Notes: generated from the letters alone by a model not told the origin. A DNA stretch of 15,704 nucleotides from Kiritimatiellia bacterium (GCA_017629455.1 JAGBXE010000218.1:1-15704); one strand, 5' to 3'. Shown: positions 9,810 through 15,704, counted from the first letter of the stretch. Made by a program: numbers and translations.

Positions 9810-11804
9810 ATGAAAAAAATTATTATTGGATTATCAGTAGCAGTCTCTATTCTTTCGCAATTGGCGGCGGAGGAGTTAAAAATTTCCTTCGATGAGAAAA
9901 ATCGTTTAAAGTCAATTGATGTTGGCGGTGCGACATTTGCTACTGGCGGCGGTGAGCTTTGGTCGGCTGAATTTGCTAGTAGTGGCGATTTAACAAAGCG
10001 TTTGCGGGTTGTCCCTTCAATGGCGAGAGCTTGTGAGCGTCAAGAAACTTGTGGTGTCACTAAACTTATTTGGCGCGATTTATCTCTTTCAAACGAAAAA
10101 GGGGTGTTGGATGCCGAGGTAAAGATTACTCATTGCGCCGACGGTTCGCAGGCGTGGGAGCTTAGGTTTGATAATCGCTCGCGCAACTGGCGGCTTTTTG
10201 AGACTTCATTTCCGCATCTTAATCGGGTGATGCGTGATGGCGAAGGCGATGCGATGCTTCCGTGGAAAGATCATGGCGCACAACTTTTCCGCGCGCGCAA
10301 ATCCTCGCCCAAGCCGGTGGTACGCGAGTATCTCGGCTACTGTCCGATGGTGTCGGCGTATTTCATCGGCGAGAATGGGCTTTATGTCGCTGCCGAAGAT
10401 CCCGAGGCGAGAGTCAAGCGTTTTGAGATGGAAGGCGAGCAGAATATGTGTTTTGTTACGCCCGTGGAAGTGGGCTCGGAGGGTCCTCGTTACTCGGTGG
10501 TACTTGCTCCGCTTAATGGCGATTGGTGGGAAGCTGCGCGGAGGTATCGCCGGTTTGCGCTCAAGCAGAAGTGGGCATCGCGTGGGCCAATTCGCGATAT
10601 CCGAGATTATCCTCGGCGGATATGTGAAATTCCGCTTTGGATTAATATTCATGATCATCCAGCTGAGGCGTCAAATATCCTCGTGCGCGCAAAATCGGTT
10701 TTTCCTGAGTTTGCTACGGGTGTCCATTGGCATTTGTGGCAGCATTCTGGGCATGATGTCAACTATCCAGAATATTTTCCTGCGCAGCCGGGGACGGAAG
10801 ATTGCATTGCATATTGTGAATCAATCGGCCAAGAGCCCATGCCGTATGTGAATGGGCGGCTTTGGTCGGCCTCAACGAGTGGCTATTTGATGGCTGAACC
10901 TTATGCAGTTTTGCGTTCGAATGGAACGCGCTTTGTTGAAAAGTATGCGCCGTGGACGCCGCCTTTGGCGGTAATGTGTCCTTCGCGCCGCGAGTGGCAT
11001 CGGGTGATAAATAGCTTCTCGTTAAGGATTCTTGATGAGCTTGGGGCCAAATCAATCTTCATCGATCAAATTGGTGCAGCGCCTGGATGTGCTTGCTATG
11101 ATCCGGCGCATGGACATCCGATCGGTGGTGGTGCGTGGTGGCGGGATGGCTACAAGCAGGCAATGGACCCGATTCGCCGCGCGTACAACGCGAAGGGGGC
11201 TATTGTCACAACCGAGGGCGGCGGCGAAGCGTACCTGGATATGGTTGATGCGTATTTGCAGGTGGTTCAACGCACGCCAGAGGATGTGCCGTTTCACAAT
11301 GCAGTTTATTCAGGCTATACGACTTATTTCTGCAGTCCAGAGAATAACGATGATGCGCCCGCGGCATTTAGGGCGCTTCAAGCGCGCGAACTTTTGTGGG
11401 GCAATTCGCTCGGTTGGTTTTTGAAAGACATCCTCGATCGGCCCGACAAGTGCGAGATTTTGCGCCGGCTTTGCTTATTTAGGCAGCAGAATCTCGATGC
11501 GCTTGCATATGGCCATCTTCTTGACGAGTTGCGCTTCGTCTGTCCGGTTGCCTCATCAACTTACGAGTGGCTCGGTCGGCGTCCGCATTTCCGGCTTTTC
11601 GACAAGTCATTTAAATTGCCGCCCAGCAAATTTGCGGTGATGAGCAATGTAATCGGCACGTGGTGGCAGACGGCGGAAGGAAAAAACGTGCTATTGGCCA
11701 TCAATCTTACAGATAAGGTGCAAACGGTGGAGTATCGCGTGTACGGGCAGAATTTGCAGAGAATGTTGACATTGGCGCCATACGAAATGAAGCGAGTCGA
11801 GTAA
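9810..11804 (+). CDS. Secreted DUF6259-like putative glycoside hydrolase
   Basis: This 664-residue product has a clear signal peptide (MKKIIIGLSVAVSILS, cleavage near LAA-EE). About 250 residues of beta-rich sequence are followed by a TIM-barrel-like region (INIHDHP, VHWHLWQHSGHD) and a short beta-sandwich tail ending APYEMKRVE. The pattern recalls DUF6259 proteins, common in PVC and Bacteroidota glycan loci. I assign this from memory and cannot confirm it. Catalytic candidates are D419 in SIFIDQIGA and E469 in TTEGGGEAY, placed like the nucleophile and acid of retaining barrel glycosidases. GAGGTAAGG at 9799-9807 precedes the start. It lies 53 bases after the phosphoesterase and is probably the last gene of the operon. 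No carbohydrate substrate can be named. Confidence 0.65.
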   Translation: MKKIIIGLSVAVSILSQLAAEELKISFDEKNRLKSIDVGGATFATGGGELWSAEFASSGDLTKRLRVVPSMARACERQETCGVTKLIWRDLSLSNEKGVLDAEVKITHCADGSQAWELRFDNRSRNWRLFETSFPHLNRVMRDGEGDAMLPWKDHGAQLFRARKSSPKPVVREYLGYCPMVSAYFIGENGLYVAAEDPEARVKRFEMEGEQNMCFVTPVEVGSEGPRYSVVLAPLNGDWWEAARRYRRFALKQKWASRGPIRDIRDYPRRICEIPLWINIHDHPAEASNILVRAKSVFPEFATGVHWHLWQHSGHDVNYPEYFPAQPGTEDCIAYCESIGQEPMPYVNGRLWSASTSGYLMAEPYAVLRSNGTRFVEKYAPWTPPLAVMCPSRREWHRVINSFSLRILDELGAKSIFIDQIGAAPGCACYDPAHGHPIGGGAWWRDGYKQAMDPIRRAYNAKGAIVTTEGGGEAYLDMVDAYLQVVQRTPEDVPFHNAVYSGYTTYFCSPENNDDAPAAFRALQARELLWGNSLGWFLKDILDRPDKCEILRRLCLFRQQNLDALAYGHLLDELRFVCPVASSTYEWLGRRPHFRLFDKSFKLPPSKFAVMSNVIGTWWQTAEGKNVLLAINLTDKVQTVEYRVYGQNLQRMLTLAPYEMKRVE

Positions 11805-11831
11805 TCTCTCATCTCCCATCTCTCATCTCCC
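11804..11831. repeat. Perfect 14-bp tandem repeat at convergent gene ends
   Basis: The unit ATCTCTCATCTCCC occurs twice back to back (11804-11817 and 11818-11831). It starts at the last base of one stop codon and covers the stop codon of the convergent regulator. It is pyrimidine-rich with no dyad symmetry, so it is not a hairpin terminator. Confidence 0.85.
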
Positions 11832-12965
11832 CCGCCATTGGCGCATGGACATTCCGTAGCGCTTAAGAAAGGCGCTTCTGAGGGAGTTGCTCGACTTCCA
11901 ACCACAGAGACCGGCGATTGCGTCAAGCTGTTGAGAGGGGCATGAGAGCAGGATCTCCACGCGGTCGAACCGGACACGGTTGATTTCGTCTTTTATGGTG
12001 CGCCCGGTTGCCTTGAGAAAGTCCATCTGGGCCAGGCGTCGGGAGACATTGATCTGCCGTGCCACGTCTGCCGCGCTGATGCCGTCGCAGGCATGCTGCC
12101 GGATGAAGCTGAGCATGGCCTCCACCCGCGGCGGGGTGCCGCTGCCGGAGGGGGTGGAGCCGCGGTGGATAAGCCCGAGTGCGCTGTAGGTTTCGCGGAT
12201 GGGTCCGGCATTGGGATTGTCGACGAGTTGGGCGAGAATTTCGCAAGCCCGGTATCCGGCCTGTTCATAGTCGAGGTAGTCGCTGGAAAGGACGGGCCTA
12301 GCGTTGGCGCACAAAAGCGGATCGTTGTCGATGCCGATGACCGACAGCTGGGAGGGCACGGGAATGCCGAGCTTGCCGGCGAGGTCGAGCGCGTAGACGG
12401 CGGCATAATCGTTTTCCGCGAGGATGCCGCACGGCTTAGGTAGCGATTTCAGGAATGTGTTGAAAGCGCGGACGCGGGACTTCTCGGTTTTGAACGAGAC
12501 TTTGCGGCCGAACACCGAGCATTCCATGCCGTGGAGTCTTAGGATCTGGCGGAATTCCGCTTCGCGGTCGCGACTCCAAAAATGGTCGCCGCCCATGGCG
12601 ATGAAAGCAAAATTCTGCAAGCCGGCTTTCAGCAATTCCTTGGCGGCGATGGCTCCGGGTCCTTTGGAGGAAGGGTTGATAAAAGAGGCCCATTTGGGTA
12701 ATGTTCGCGGGTCGCAGCCTAAAAATACTGTAGGAAGTGAGGAGAAATCTCTGGGATTGAAATAATCCGAGGCTTCTCCGGAACATTCAACGATGCAGCC
12801 AATCGGGTTCCATAAATCAATCAGCTCTTTTACCTGCGGCTTGGCCTGCGTAGGTTCGACTATCTGTATCCGCCACCCTAGCGTGTGGGCGAAGCGAAAG
12901 GCTCCATCTTTTTCCTTTTGCCAAGATTGCCTGCGCGAAGTATGGAAAAACAGCACTGTATTCAT
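11823..12965 (-). CDS. XylR-type AraC-family transcriptional regulator
   Basis: The product has about 380 residues. The N-terminal two thirds is a LacI/periplasmic-binding-protein-like sugar sensor (GCIVECSG, AAKELLKAGLQNFAFI, GILAENDYAAVYALDLAGKLGIPVPSQLSVIGIDND), the architecture of XylR. Residues about 278-380 carry two AraC helix-turn-helices (AADVARQINVSRRLAQMDF and LDAIAGLCGWKSSNSLRSAF). I prefer the start at 12965 (MNTVLFF) over 12998 because a -10 box lies seven bases upstream and the 12998 codon would overlap the -35. It converges on the hydrolase operon with an 18-bp gap and is the likely sensor for its sugar product, though no operator was found. The middle of the gene is notably GC-rich (46 of 60 bases are G or C at 12121-12180). 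Confidence 0.85.
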   Translation of the reverse strand: MNTVLFFHTSRRQSWQKEKDGAFRFAHTLGWRIQIVEPTQAKPQVKELIDLWNPIGCIVECSGEASDYFNPRDFSSLPTVFLGCDPRTLPKWASFINPSSKGPGAIAAKELLKAGLQNFAFIAMGGDHFWSRDREAEFRQILRLHGMECSVFGRKVSFKTEKSRVRAFNTFLKSLPKPCGILAENDYAAVYALDLAGKLGIPVPSQLSVIGIDNDPLLCANARPVLSSDYLDYEQAGYRACEILAQLVDNPNAGPIRETYSALGLIHRGSTPSGSGTPPRVEAMLSFIRQHACDGISAADVARQINVSRRLAQMDFLKATGRTIKDEINRVRFDRVEILLSCPSQQLDAIAGLCGWKSSNSLRSAFLKRYGMSMRQWRGR

Positions 12966-12972
12966 GGTTTGG

Positions 12973-13002
12973 ATTATACCATTGTTCTTAATGTACATCC
13001 AA
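12973..13002 (-). promoter_or_regulatory. Sigma70-like promoter of the regulator, placed for a leaderless mRNA
   Basis: On the minus strand TTGGAT (12997-13002) is followed after 18 bases by a perfect TATAAT (12973-12978). Only seven bases separate the -10 from the ATG at 12965, so the predicted transcript starts at or within a base or two of the start codon. No Shine-Dalgarno is seen. Confidence 0.55.
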
Positions 13003-13070
13003 GCATATTGTTTTGTAATCGATAAATGTACCCCGATTGAATCATTAATTTCATAATCTTACCTGCAAAT

Positions 13071-13096
13071 TTCTTATCCCGTTCCCCACATAAGAA
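13071..13096. repeat. Hairpin overlapping the left terminal repeat
   Basis: TTCTTAT (13071-13077) and ATAAGAA (13090-13096) are perfect complements across a 12-base spacer. With one mismatch the stem extends by AAA/TTT. The right arm is the outer part of the left terminal repeat, so the left arm is a partial extra copy of that repeat in inverted orientation, just outside the element. Confidence 0.6.
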
Positions 13097-13121
13097 TTTT
13101 CCGCAATGAATTCTCATTTTA
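13087..13121 (+). repeat. Left 35-bp inverted repeat
   Basis: The outer 19 bases are CACATAAGAATTTTCCGCA, then ATG, then AATTCTCATTTTA. The outer 19 and inner 13 bases are identical to the reverse complement of 14254-14288. The repeat can itself fold: GAATT (13094-13098) pairs with AATTC (13109-13113), and ACATAA (13088-13093) with TTATGT (13119-13124) across a five-base bulge. Confidence 0.9.
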
Positions 13122-13124
13122 TGT

Positions 13125-13130
13125 TATACT
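13125..13130 (+). promoter_or_regulatory. Extended -10 box of the element gene, leaderless spacing
   Basis: TATACT preceded by TG plus one base (13122-13123) forms an extended -10. Six bases separate it from the ATG at 13137 and no Shine-Dalgarno exists, so the mRNA would begin at or next to the start codon. The -35 region would fall inside the left inverted repeat. No strong -35 hexamer is seen. Confidence 0.5.
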
Positions 13131-13136
13131 ATTCCC

Positions 13137-14018
13137 ATGCCTCGCAAGAAGTATGAGCACTCGGCCTATTACTACGCCTATCGTTATGGATGGACGCATA
13201 GCGAAGCGCGCACTTTTGCCGGGCAGTATTTCGATCAGCACACCTATCGCCCAAGGATGCGTCAGCGGCCAAATGGAGAGTGGAGCGGTAAAGAGTGGCT
13301 TAAATGGCGAAATTCGTCAAAAGAGATCGATTCTGATTTTAATCCGCTTGTTTTCTGCGTGCTGGCTGCAGCTGACATCGGTTTTGCCATGCGCGATACG
13401 GTTCGGGCTATTGCCGATCCCATTGAGCGCGACCGGATGAAGCGCGAGTTAATGCAAGACTTGCGCCATATTCGCCGTCCATTTTATTACGCCCAAGAAG
13501 TCGAGCGGCGTCGTGCACTCGCCATTGAGCGCCGTAAGATTCGCCGCCGCTCTACAACCGCGCCCATGCCTACACCTGAAGTGCTCATGAAAGCATGGAA
13601 TGAGCGCAAATCCTCACGAAAGGCAATGATTCTCTTAGGTGGAATCATGCACGATCTTGAGTGTTATGTCGACAATTGCCTTAAATTTGATGAGGCAGGC
13701 AATGTAATTGGCCGTAATGGCGGTATTCGCGGGTGGATAGTGGATAATGTGCCAGAGCTTTTGCCTAAATACAAGACGCTGATGCGTTATAAAGCGCTCG
13801 CCGTACGCATAAGGCAGGCGACTAGGACGAAAGACCCGAAGCCCACCTCAAAGCTTCTTAAAAAGCCGCTACATAAAGCGGTTGAGACGATACTTGCCGA
13901 GGAAGAGCCGGTATTCGTGCACGTTTTTGCGATGGTTGAGCATATGCTCTCGCCGCAGACGGTCTTTCTTGATGCGCCAAAGCGACGCGAAGAGCAGCGA
14001 CGACGATCAAAAACGTAA
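13137..14018 (+). CDS. Basic protein of unrecognised family inside the inverted repeats
   Basis: I do not recognise this 293-residue family. It is strongly basic and has no signal peptide or membrane segment, so it should be cytoplasmic and may bind nucleic acid. The N-terminus is rich in aromatic residues (AYYYAYRYGWTHSEA, then QRPNGEWSGKEWLKWRN). A highly charged stretch follows (about 123-140, ERRRALAIERRKIRRRS). Residues about 188-224 (GRNGGIRGWI, then PELLPKYKTLMRYKAL) look like a helical DNA-binding segment, loosely like the phage DUF3102 type; this is only a resemblance. The C-terminus is a basic tail. The frame is intact and codon use resembles the hydrolase operon more than the GC-rich regulator. 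It is the only gene between the terminal repeats, so it is either the element's mobility factor or its cargo. Confidence 0.8.
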   Translation: MPRKKYEHSAYYYAYRYGWTHSEARTFAGQYFDQHTYRPRMRQRPNGEWSGKEWLKWRNSSKEIDSDFNPLVFCVLAAADIGFAMRDTVRAIADPIERDRMKRELMQDLRHIRRPFYYAQEVERRRALAIERRKIRRRSTTAPMPTPEVLMKAWNERKSSRKAMILLGGIMHDLECYVDNCLKFDEAGNVIGRNGGIRGWIVDNVPELLPKYKTLMRYKALAVRIRQATRTKDPKPTSKLLKKPLHKAVETILAEEEPVFVHVFAMVEHMLSPQTVFLDAPKRREEQRRRSKT

Positions 14019-14037
14019 ATCCTCAAGCAGTAGAATT

Positions 14038-14200
14038 GAACTTTAGATGCGATGACAATGCCTTCGCAGTAGGATGTTGTAGCTAAAGGAGTAGTTTAGC
14101 GAGGCATTTTAGTGAAGTTTCGATGAGGTCTTGTGGGTATTAGCCACAAAGTGCATTAGACTAGAGTATTTTTGTGGCCTTTGAGCCTAAATAGAGGCTC
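14038..14200 (+). ncRNA. Possible structured RNA in the 3' tail of the element
   Basis: The 366-base gap 14019-14384 has no gene. Its first half has many complementary segments: AACTT/AAGTT (14039-14043 with 14115-14119); a ten-pair stem with one bulge (14057-14067 with 14099-14108); a six-pair hairpin (14082-14087 with 14095-14100) competing at two bases; TTGTGG/CCACAA (14131-14136 with 14144-14149); an eight-pair stem GCCACAAA/TTTGTGGC (14143-14150 with 14171-14178) excluding the previous one; and GAGCCT/AGGCTC (14183-14188 with 14195-14200). No T-tract follows, so none is a clear terminator. It could be an RNA or a folded recombination site. No known RNA family was recognised. Confidence 0.35.
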
Positions 14201-14253
14201 TGGTATGAGAACTTAAGGCGAATTCTAGGTGCGTAAGAGAAATTGCTTCGGAT

Positions 14254-14288
14254 TAAAATGAGAATTATATGCGGAAAATTCTTATGTG
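14254..14288 (-). repeat. Right 35-bp inverted repeat
   Basis: This is the reverse-complement partner of 13087-13121. The central three bases read TAT instead of ATG in the left-repeat orientation; all 32 others match. The repeat begins 236 bases after the gene's stop. Sequence just outside (from 14289) shows no direct duplication of the left flank. Confidence 0.9.
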
Positions 14289-14314
14289 ATTTAGTAAGTA
14301 TGTGGGTGAGGGGA

Positions 14315-14332
14315 GGGTTTTAGTACAAACCC
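14315..14332. promoter_or_regulatory. Palindromic operator candidate upstream of the DUF4886 gene
   Basis: GGGTTT (14315-14320) and AAACCC (14327-14332) form a perfect six-base inverted repeat around TAGTAC. It lies just before a TATAAT at 14340-14345, where it would cover the -35 of that possible promoter, and 52 bases before the start codon. The site could bind a dimeric repressor; which protein is unknown. Confidence 0.4.
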
Positions 14333-14347
14333 ATTACGTTATAATAG

Positions 14348-14375
14348 TTGAAACTGTGGGGATATATGGTAAAAT
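14348..14375 (+). promoter_or_regulatory. Promoter of the DUF4886 gene with a very short leader
   Basis: TTGAAA (14348-14353) and TAAAAT (14370-14375) are separated by 16 bases. The -10 ends nine bases before the ATG at 14385, leaving a leader of only a few bases, and no Shine-Dalgarno is present. A second possible -10, TATAAT at 14340-14345, would give a longer leader. Confidence 0.45.
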
Positions 14376-14384
14376 ACTTCAGAA

Positions 14385-15335
14385 ATGAAACATATTTTGT
14401 CTCTAGTCGCAGCCTTTGGGGCTATTATGCTCATGGGGTGTACTTCTGTTTCTGATACAGCCACTTCCTCGCGCAAGTCCCTTAAAGTGCTGATGATTGG
14501 TAACAGTTTTTCTATTTCATGCACCCGGCAGATGCCGCAGATTGCAGCCGACTTGGGTTTGGAACTCGATCTTTGCTCCATGTATATCGGCGGCTGTTCG
14601 TTGGAGCGGCATTGGAACAACGTAAAATTAGCGGCGAAAGATCCCAATGCCGCACCTTATCACATGATACGTTTCGTAAATGGTAAGCGAGTGTGTGGTG
14701 ATGGATCAAATAAAAGCATTAGCCATTCCAATATTCCGCAAATGCTCAAGCGCGAGAAATGGGATATCGTGACGATTCAGCAGGCAAGCCACTTCAGCTG
14801 GAAGAGCGAATCGTACCATCCCTTCGGCGACGAGCTGGTTGCGACCATTCGAGAGTTGTCTCCGCAAGCTGAGATAGTCGTGCAGGAGACCTGGAGCTAT
14901 ACGCCATGGGATCCGCGGCTCAAAAAGTGGGGTATCGACCAAAACGAGATGTACGCGTTTCTTCATGATGCATACCGAAGCTTTGCCGGCAAATATAATC
15001 TTCGCTTGATTCCCTTCGGCACGGCGGTGCAGGCCTGGCGAAAGGCGTTGCCGGTAAAGTACACCGAGAATTCCTATGGCGGCGACGTGGTCGGCGGCGG
15101 CACTAAGCCTGCCGAACAGCATTTCAAGCAAGTGGACGGCAAATGGGTTCCGGATAGCGATTCGTTCCACTTAAGTCGCGCCGGGGAATATTTCCAGTCG
15201 CTTGTCTGGACGGCGTTTCTCTTTGGCGCAGATGTGACGAATTGCAATTATCGACCTGATTTTGTCTCTGAAGGCGACGCGGCGCTGATGAAAAAGGTCG
15301 CGATGGAGACGATAGGCGCTTCTTCTCACGAATAA
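14385..15335 (+). CDS. DUF4886 SGNH-hydrolase-like lipoprotein
   Basis: This 316-residue product has a lipoprotein signal (LMGC, lipid-modified C19), so it should be membrane-anchored outside the cytoplasm. The rest fits the DUF4886 branch of the SGNH fold: LMIGNSFS with nucleophile S41, YIGGCSLERHW, IQQASHFSW as a probable oxyanion-hole block, and DSFHLSRAGEYF with D259 and H262 completing the triad. SGNH enzymes usually remove acyl groups or cleave esters, so deacetylation of a glycan is a reasonable guess, but no substrate is shown for this branch. It has its own promoter and is separated from the hydrolase operon by the inverted-repeat element. The 3' half is more GC-rich than the element gene. 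Confidence 0.8.
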   Translation: MKHILSLVAAFGAIMLMGCTSVSDTATSSRKSLKVLMIGNSFSISCTRQMPQIAADLGLELDLCSMYIGGCSLERHWNNVKLAAKDPNAAPYHMIRFVNGKRVCGDGSNKSISHSNIPQMLKREKWDIVTIQQASHFSWKSESYHPFGDELVATIRELSPQAEIVVQETWSYTPWDPRLKKWGIDQNEMYAFLHDAYRSFAGKYNLRLIPFGTAVQAWRKALPVKYTENSYGGDVVGGGTKPAEQHFKQVDGKWVPDSDSFHLSRAGEYFQSLVWTAFLFGADVTNCNYRPDFVSEGDAALMKKVAMETIGASSHE

Positions 15336-15391
15336 TGATGAAGAGCCCTTCACTCTTTACTCTTTTCTCAAAAAGACTTGATTCCCAGGCA

Positions 15392-15421
15392 TTGACGGAT
15401 GTGGTCTATAGTTGGTACAAT
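15392..15421 (+). promoter_or_regulatory. Sigma70-like promoter of the DUF1080 gene
   Basis: TTGACG (15392-15397) and TACAAT (15416-15421) are 18 bases apart, with TG at 15413-15414 giving an extended -10. The predicted leader is about 30 bases and contains a strong Shine-Dalgarno, AAGGAGGAG at 15447-15455, just before the ATG at 15458. This contrasts with the leaderless layout of the three preceding promoters. Confidence 0.6.
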
Positions 15422-15457
15422 TAAACAAATGTAAAAATCGTCCCTTAAGGAGGAGCA

Positions 15458-15704
15458 ATGAGCATAAAATTCGTCGTCGCAGGATTGGGCGCCGCCATGA
15501 TGGCCGGTTGCTGTGCGCTTGATTGTCAGAAAACGTCTTCAGCGTCGGTATGTCCGAAGGCATACCCGGAGTCGGTAAACGAGGGCTTCGTCTCGCTTTT
15601 CAACGGCGTCGATCTCGAGGGTTGGACGGGCGCGACCGGCATGTACGGCGTCGATCCCAAGGAGCCCGGCGTCCTTCAGTGCTTCCCCGACCGTCAGGTG
15701 AAGG
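15458..15704 (+). CDS. DUF1080 (3-keto-disaccharide hydrolase family) lipoprotein, 3' end outside the window
   Basis: The first 82 residues are visible. A lipoprotein signal (MMAGC, C19 by count) is followed by a short linker and the family's opening motif, GFVSLFNGVDLEGWTG, which is diagnostic for PF06439. Members fold as a beta-sandwich; some are reported to hydrolyse 3-keto sugars made by oxidoreductases. The start is well supported by the Shine-Dalgarno and promoter just upstream. It lies 122 bases after the DUF4886 gene and appears to be a separate transcription unit. The frame is open to the last base, so the rest of the domain lies outside. Confidence 0.85.
   Translation, partial: MSIKFVVAGLGAAMMAGCCALDCQKTSSASVCPKAYPESVNEGFVSLFNGVDLEGWTGATGMYGVDPKEPGVLQCFPDRQVK

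Larger units (their letters stand above)
13087..14288 (+). mobile_element. Candidate 1.2-kb single-gene element bounded by 35-bp inverted repeats
   Basis: A 35-bp sequence at 13087-13121 reappears reverse-complemented at 14254-14288 with 32 matches; the three mismatches are adjacent in the middle. Between them lie one gene, its promoter and a structured non-coding tail. The layout (promoter abutting the left repeat, one gene, short size) is what one expects of an insertion sequence, but the protein shows no DDE, HUH, serine- or tyrosine-recombinase signature I recognise. No target-site duplication is visible next to the repeats. Alternatives are an invertible segment, a passenger mobilised in trans, or two inward-facing regulatory sites. 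Confidence 0.5.

Noticed and set aside
12093..12443. A plus-strand open frame of 116 codons, with others opposite the regulator
   Set aside because: Low-complexity Gly/Ala-rich translation antisense to a clear XylR/AraC regulator in GC-rich DNA.
13087..13121. CRISPR or integron attC repeat
   Set aside because: Only two copies, in inverted orientation 1.1 kb apart, with no spacer array and no integrase core sites.
13137..14018. The element gene as a RAYT/Y1 (HUH) or DDE transposase
   Set aside because: No His-hydrophobic-His pair with a downstream Tyr and no spaced DDE pattern could be found, although the inverted-repeat layout resembles such elements.
14183..14200. Rho-independent terminator of the element gene
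   Set aside because: The six-pair hairpin is not followed by a T-tract, and it lies about 165 bases after the stop codon.

Overview
The window looks like part of a gut or sediment bacterium of the PVC group, most likely Verrucomicrobiota in the broad sense (Kiritimatiellae- or Lentisphaeria-like). This is inferred from the gene families: autotransporter-type beta-strand repeat protein, GH42-like protein joined to a FAD oxidoreductase, DUF6259-like enzyme, XylR-type AraC regulator, DUF4886 SGNH-like lipoprotein and DUF1080 lipoprotein. There is no rRNA, tRNA, CRISPR array or conventional transposase to fix the taxon.

Region 1 (1-11804, plus strand) is a tight run of secreted or surface glycan-handling genes that reads like one operon. 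In order: a repeat-rich surface protein whose 5' end is missing or decayed (133-1902); a clan GH-A type glycoside hydrolase broken by two compensating one-base frameshifts (1916-4096); a 1564-residue fusion of a GH42-like hydrolase, NEW3-like and discoidin-like domains and a FAD-dependent oxidoreductase (4121-8815); a Tat-exported metallophosphoesterase that overlaps it by four bases (8812-9756); and a DUF6259-like putative glycosidase (9810-11804). Most carry export signals, so the expected role is breakdown of an oligo- or polysaccharide outside the cytoplasm. The substrate cannot be read from the sequence.

Region 2 (11804-12998, minus strand) holds a convergent XylR/AraC-type regulator, the obvious candidate to sense the released sugar. 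A perfect 14-bp tandem duplication lies at the junction of the two 3' ends.

Region 3 (13087-14288) is the most unusual part. A single gene for a 293-residue basic protein of unrecognised family, plus a 3' non-coding stretch rich in potential RNA hairpins, is bounded by 35-bp inverted repeats that match at 32 positions. The left repeat abuts an extended -10 promoter placed for a leaderless mRNA. It looks like a compact 1.2-kb single-gene mobile or invertible element of a type I do not recognise.

Region 4 (14289-15704) returns to the more GC-rich style of the regulator: a DUF4886 SGNH-like lipoprotein with its own promoter and a palindromic operator candidate, then the start of a DUF1080 (3-keto-disaccharide hydrolase family) lipoprotein that runs off the window behind a good promoter and a strong Shine-Dalgarno. 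The FAD oxidoreductase and the DUF1080 protein together suggest that oxidative glycoside cleavage may be part of this organism's repertoire.
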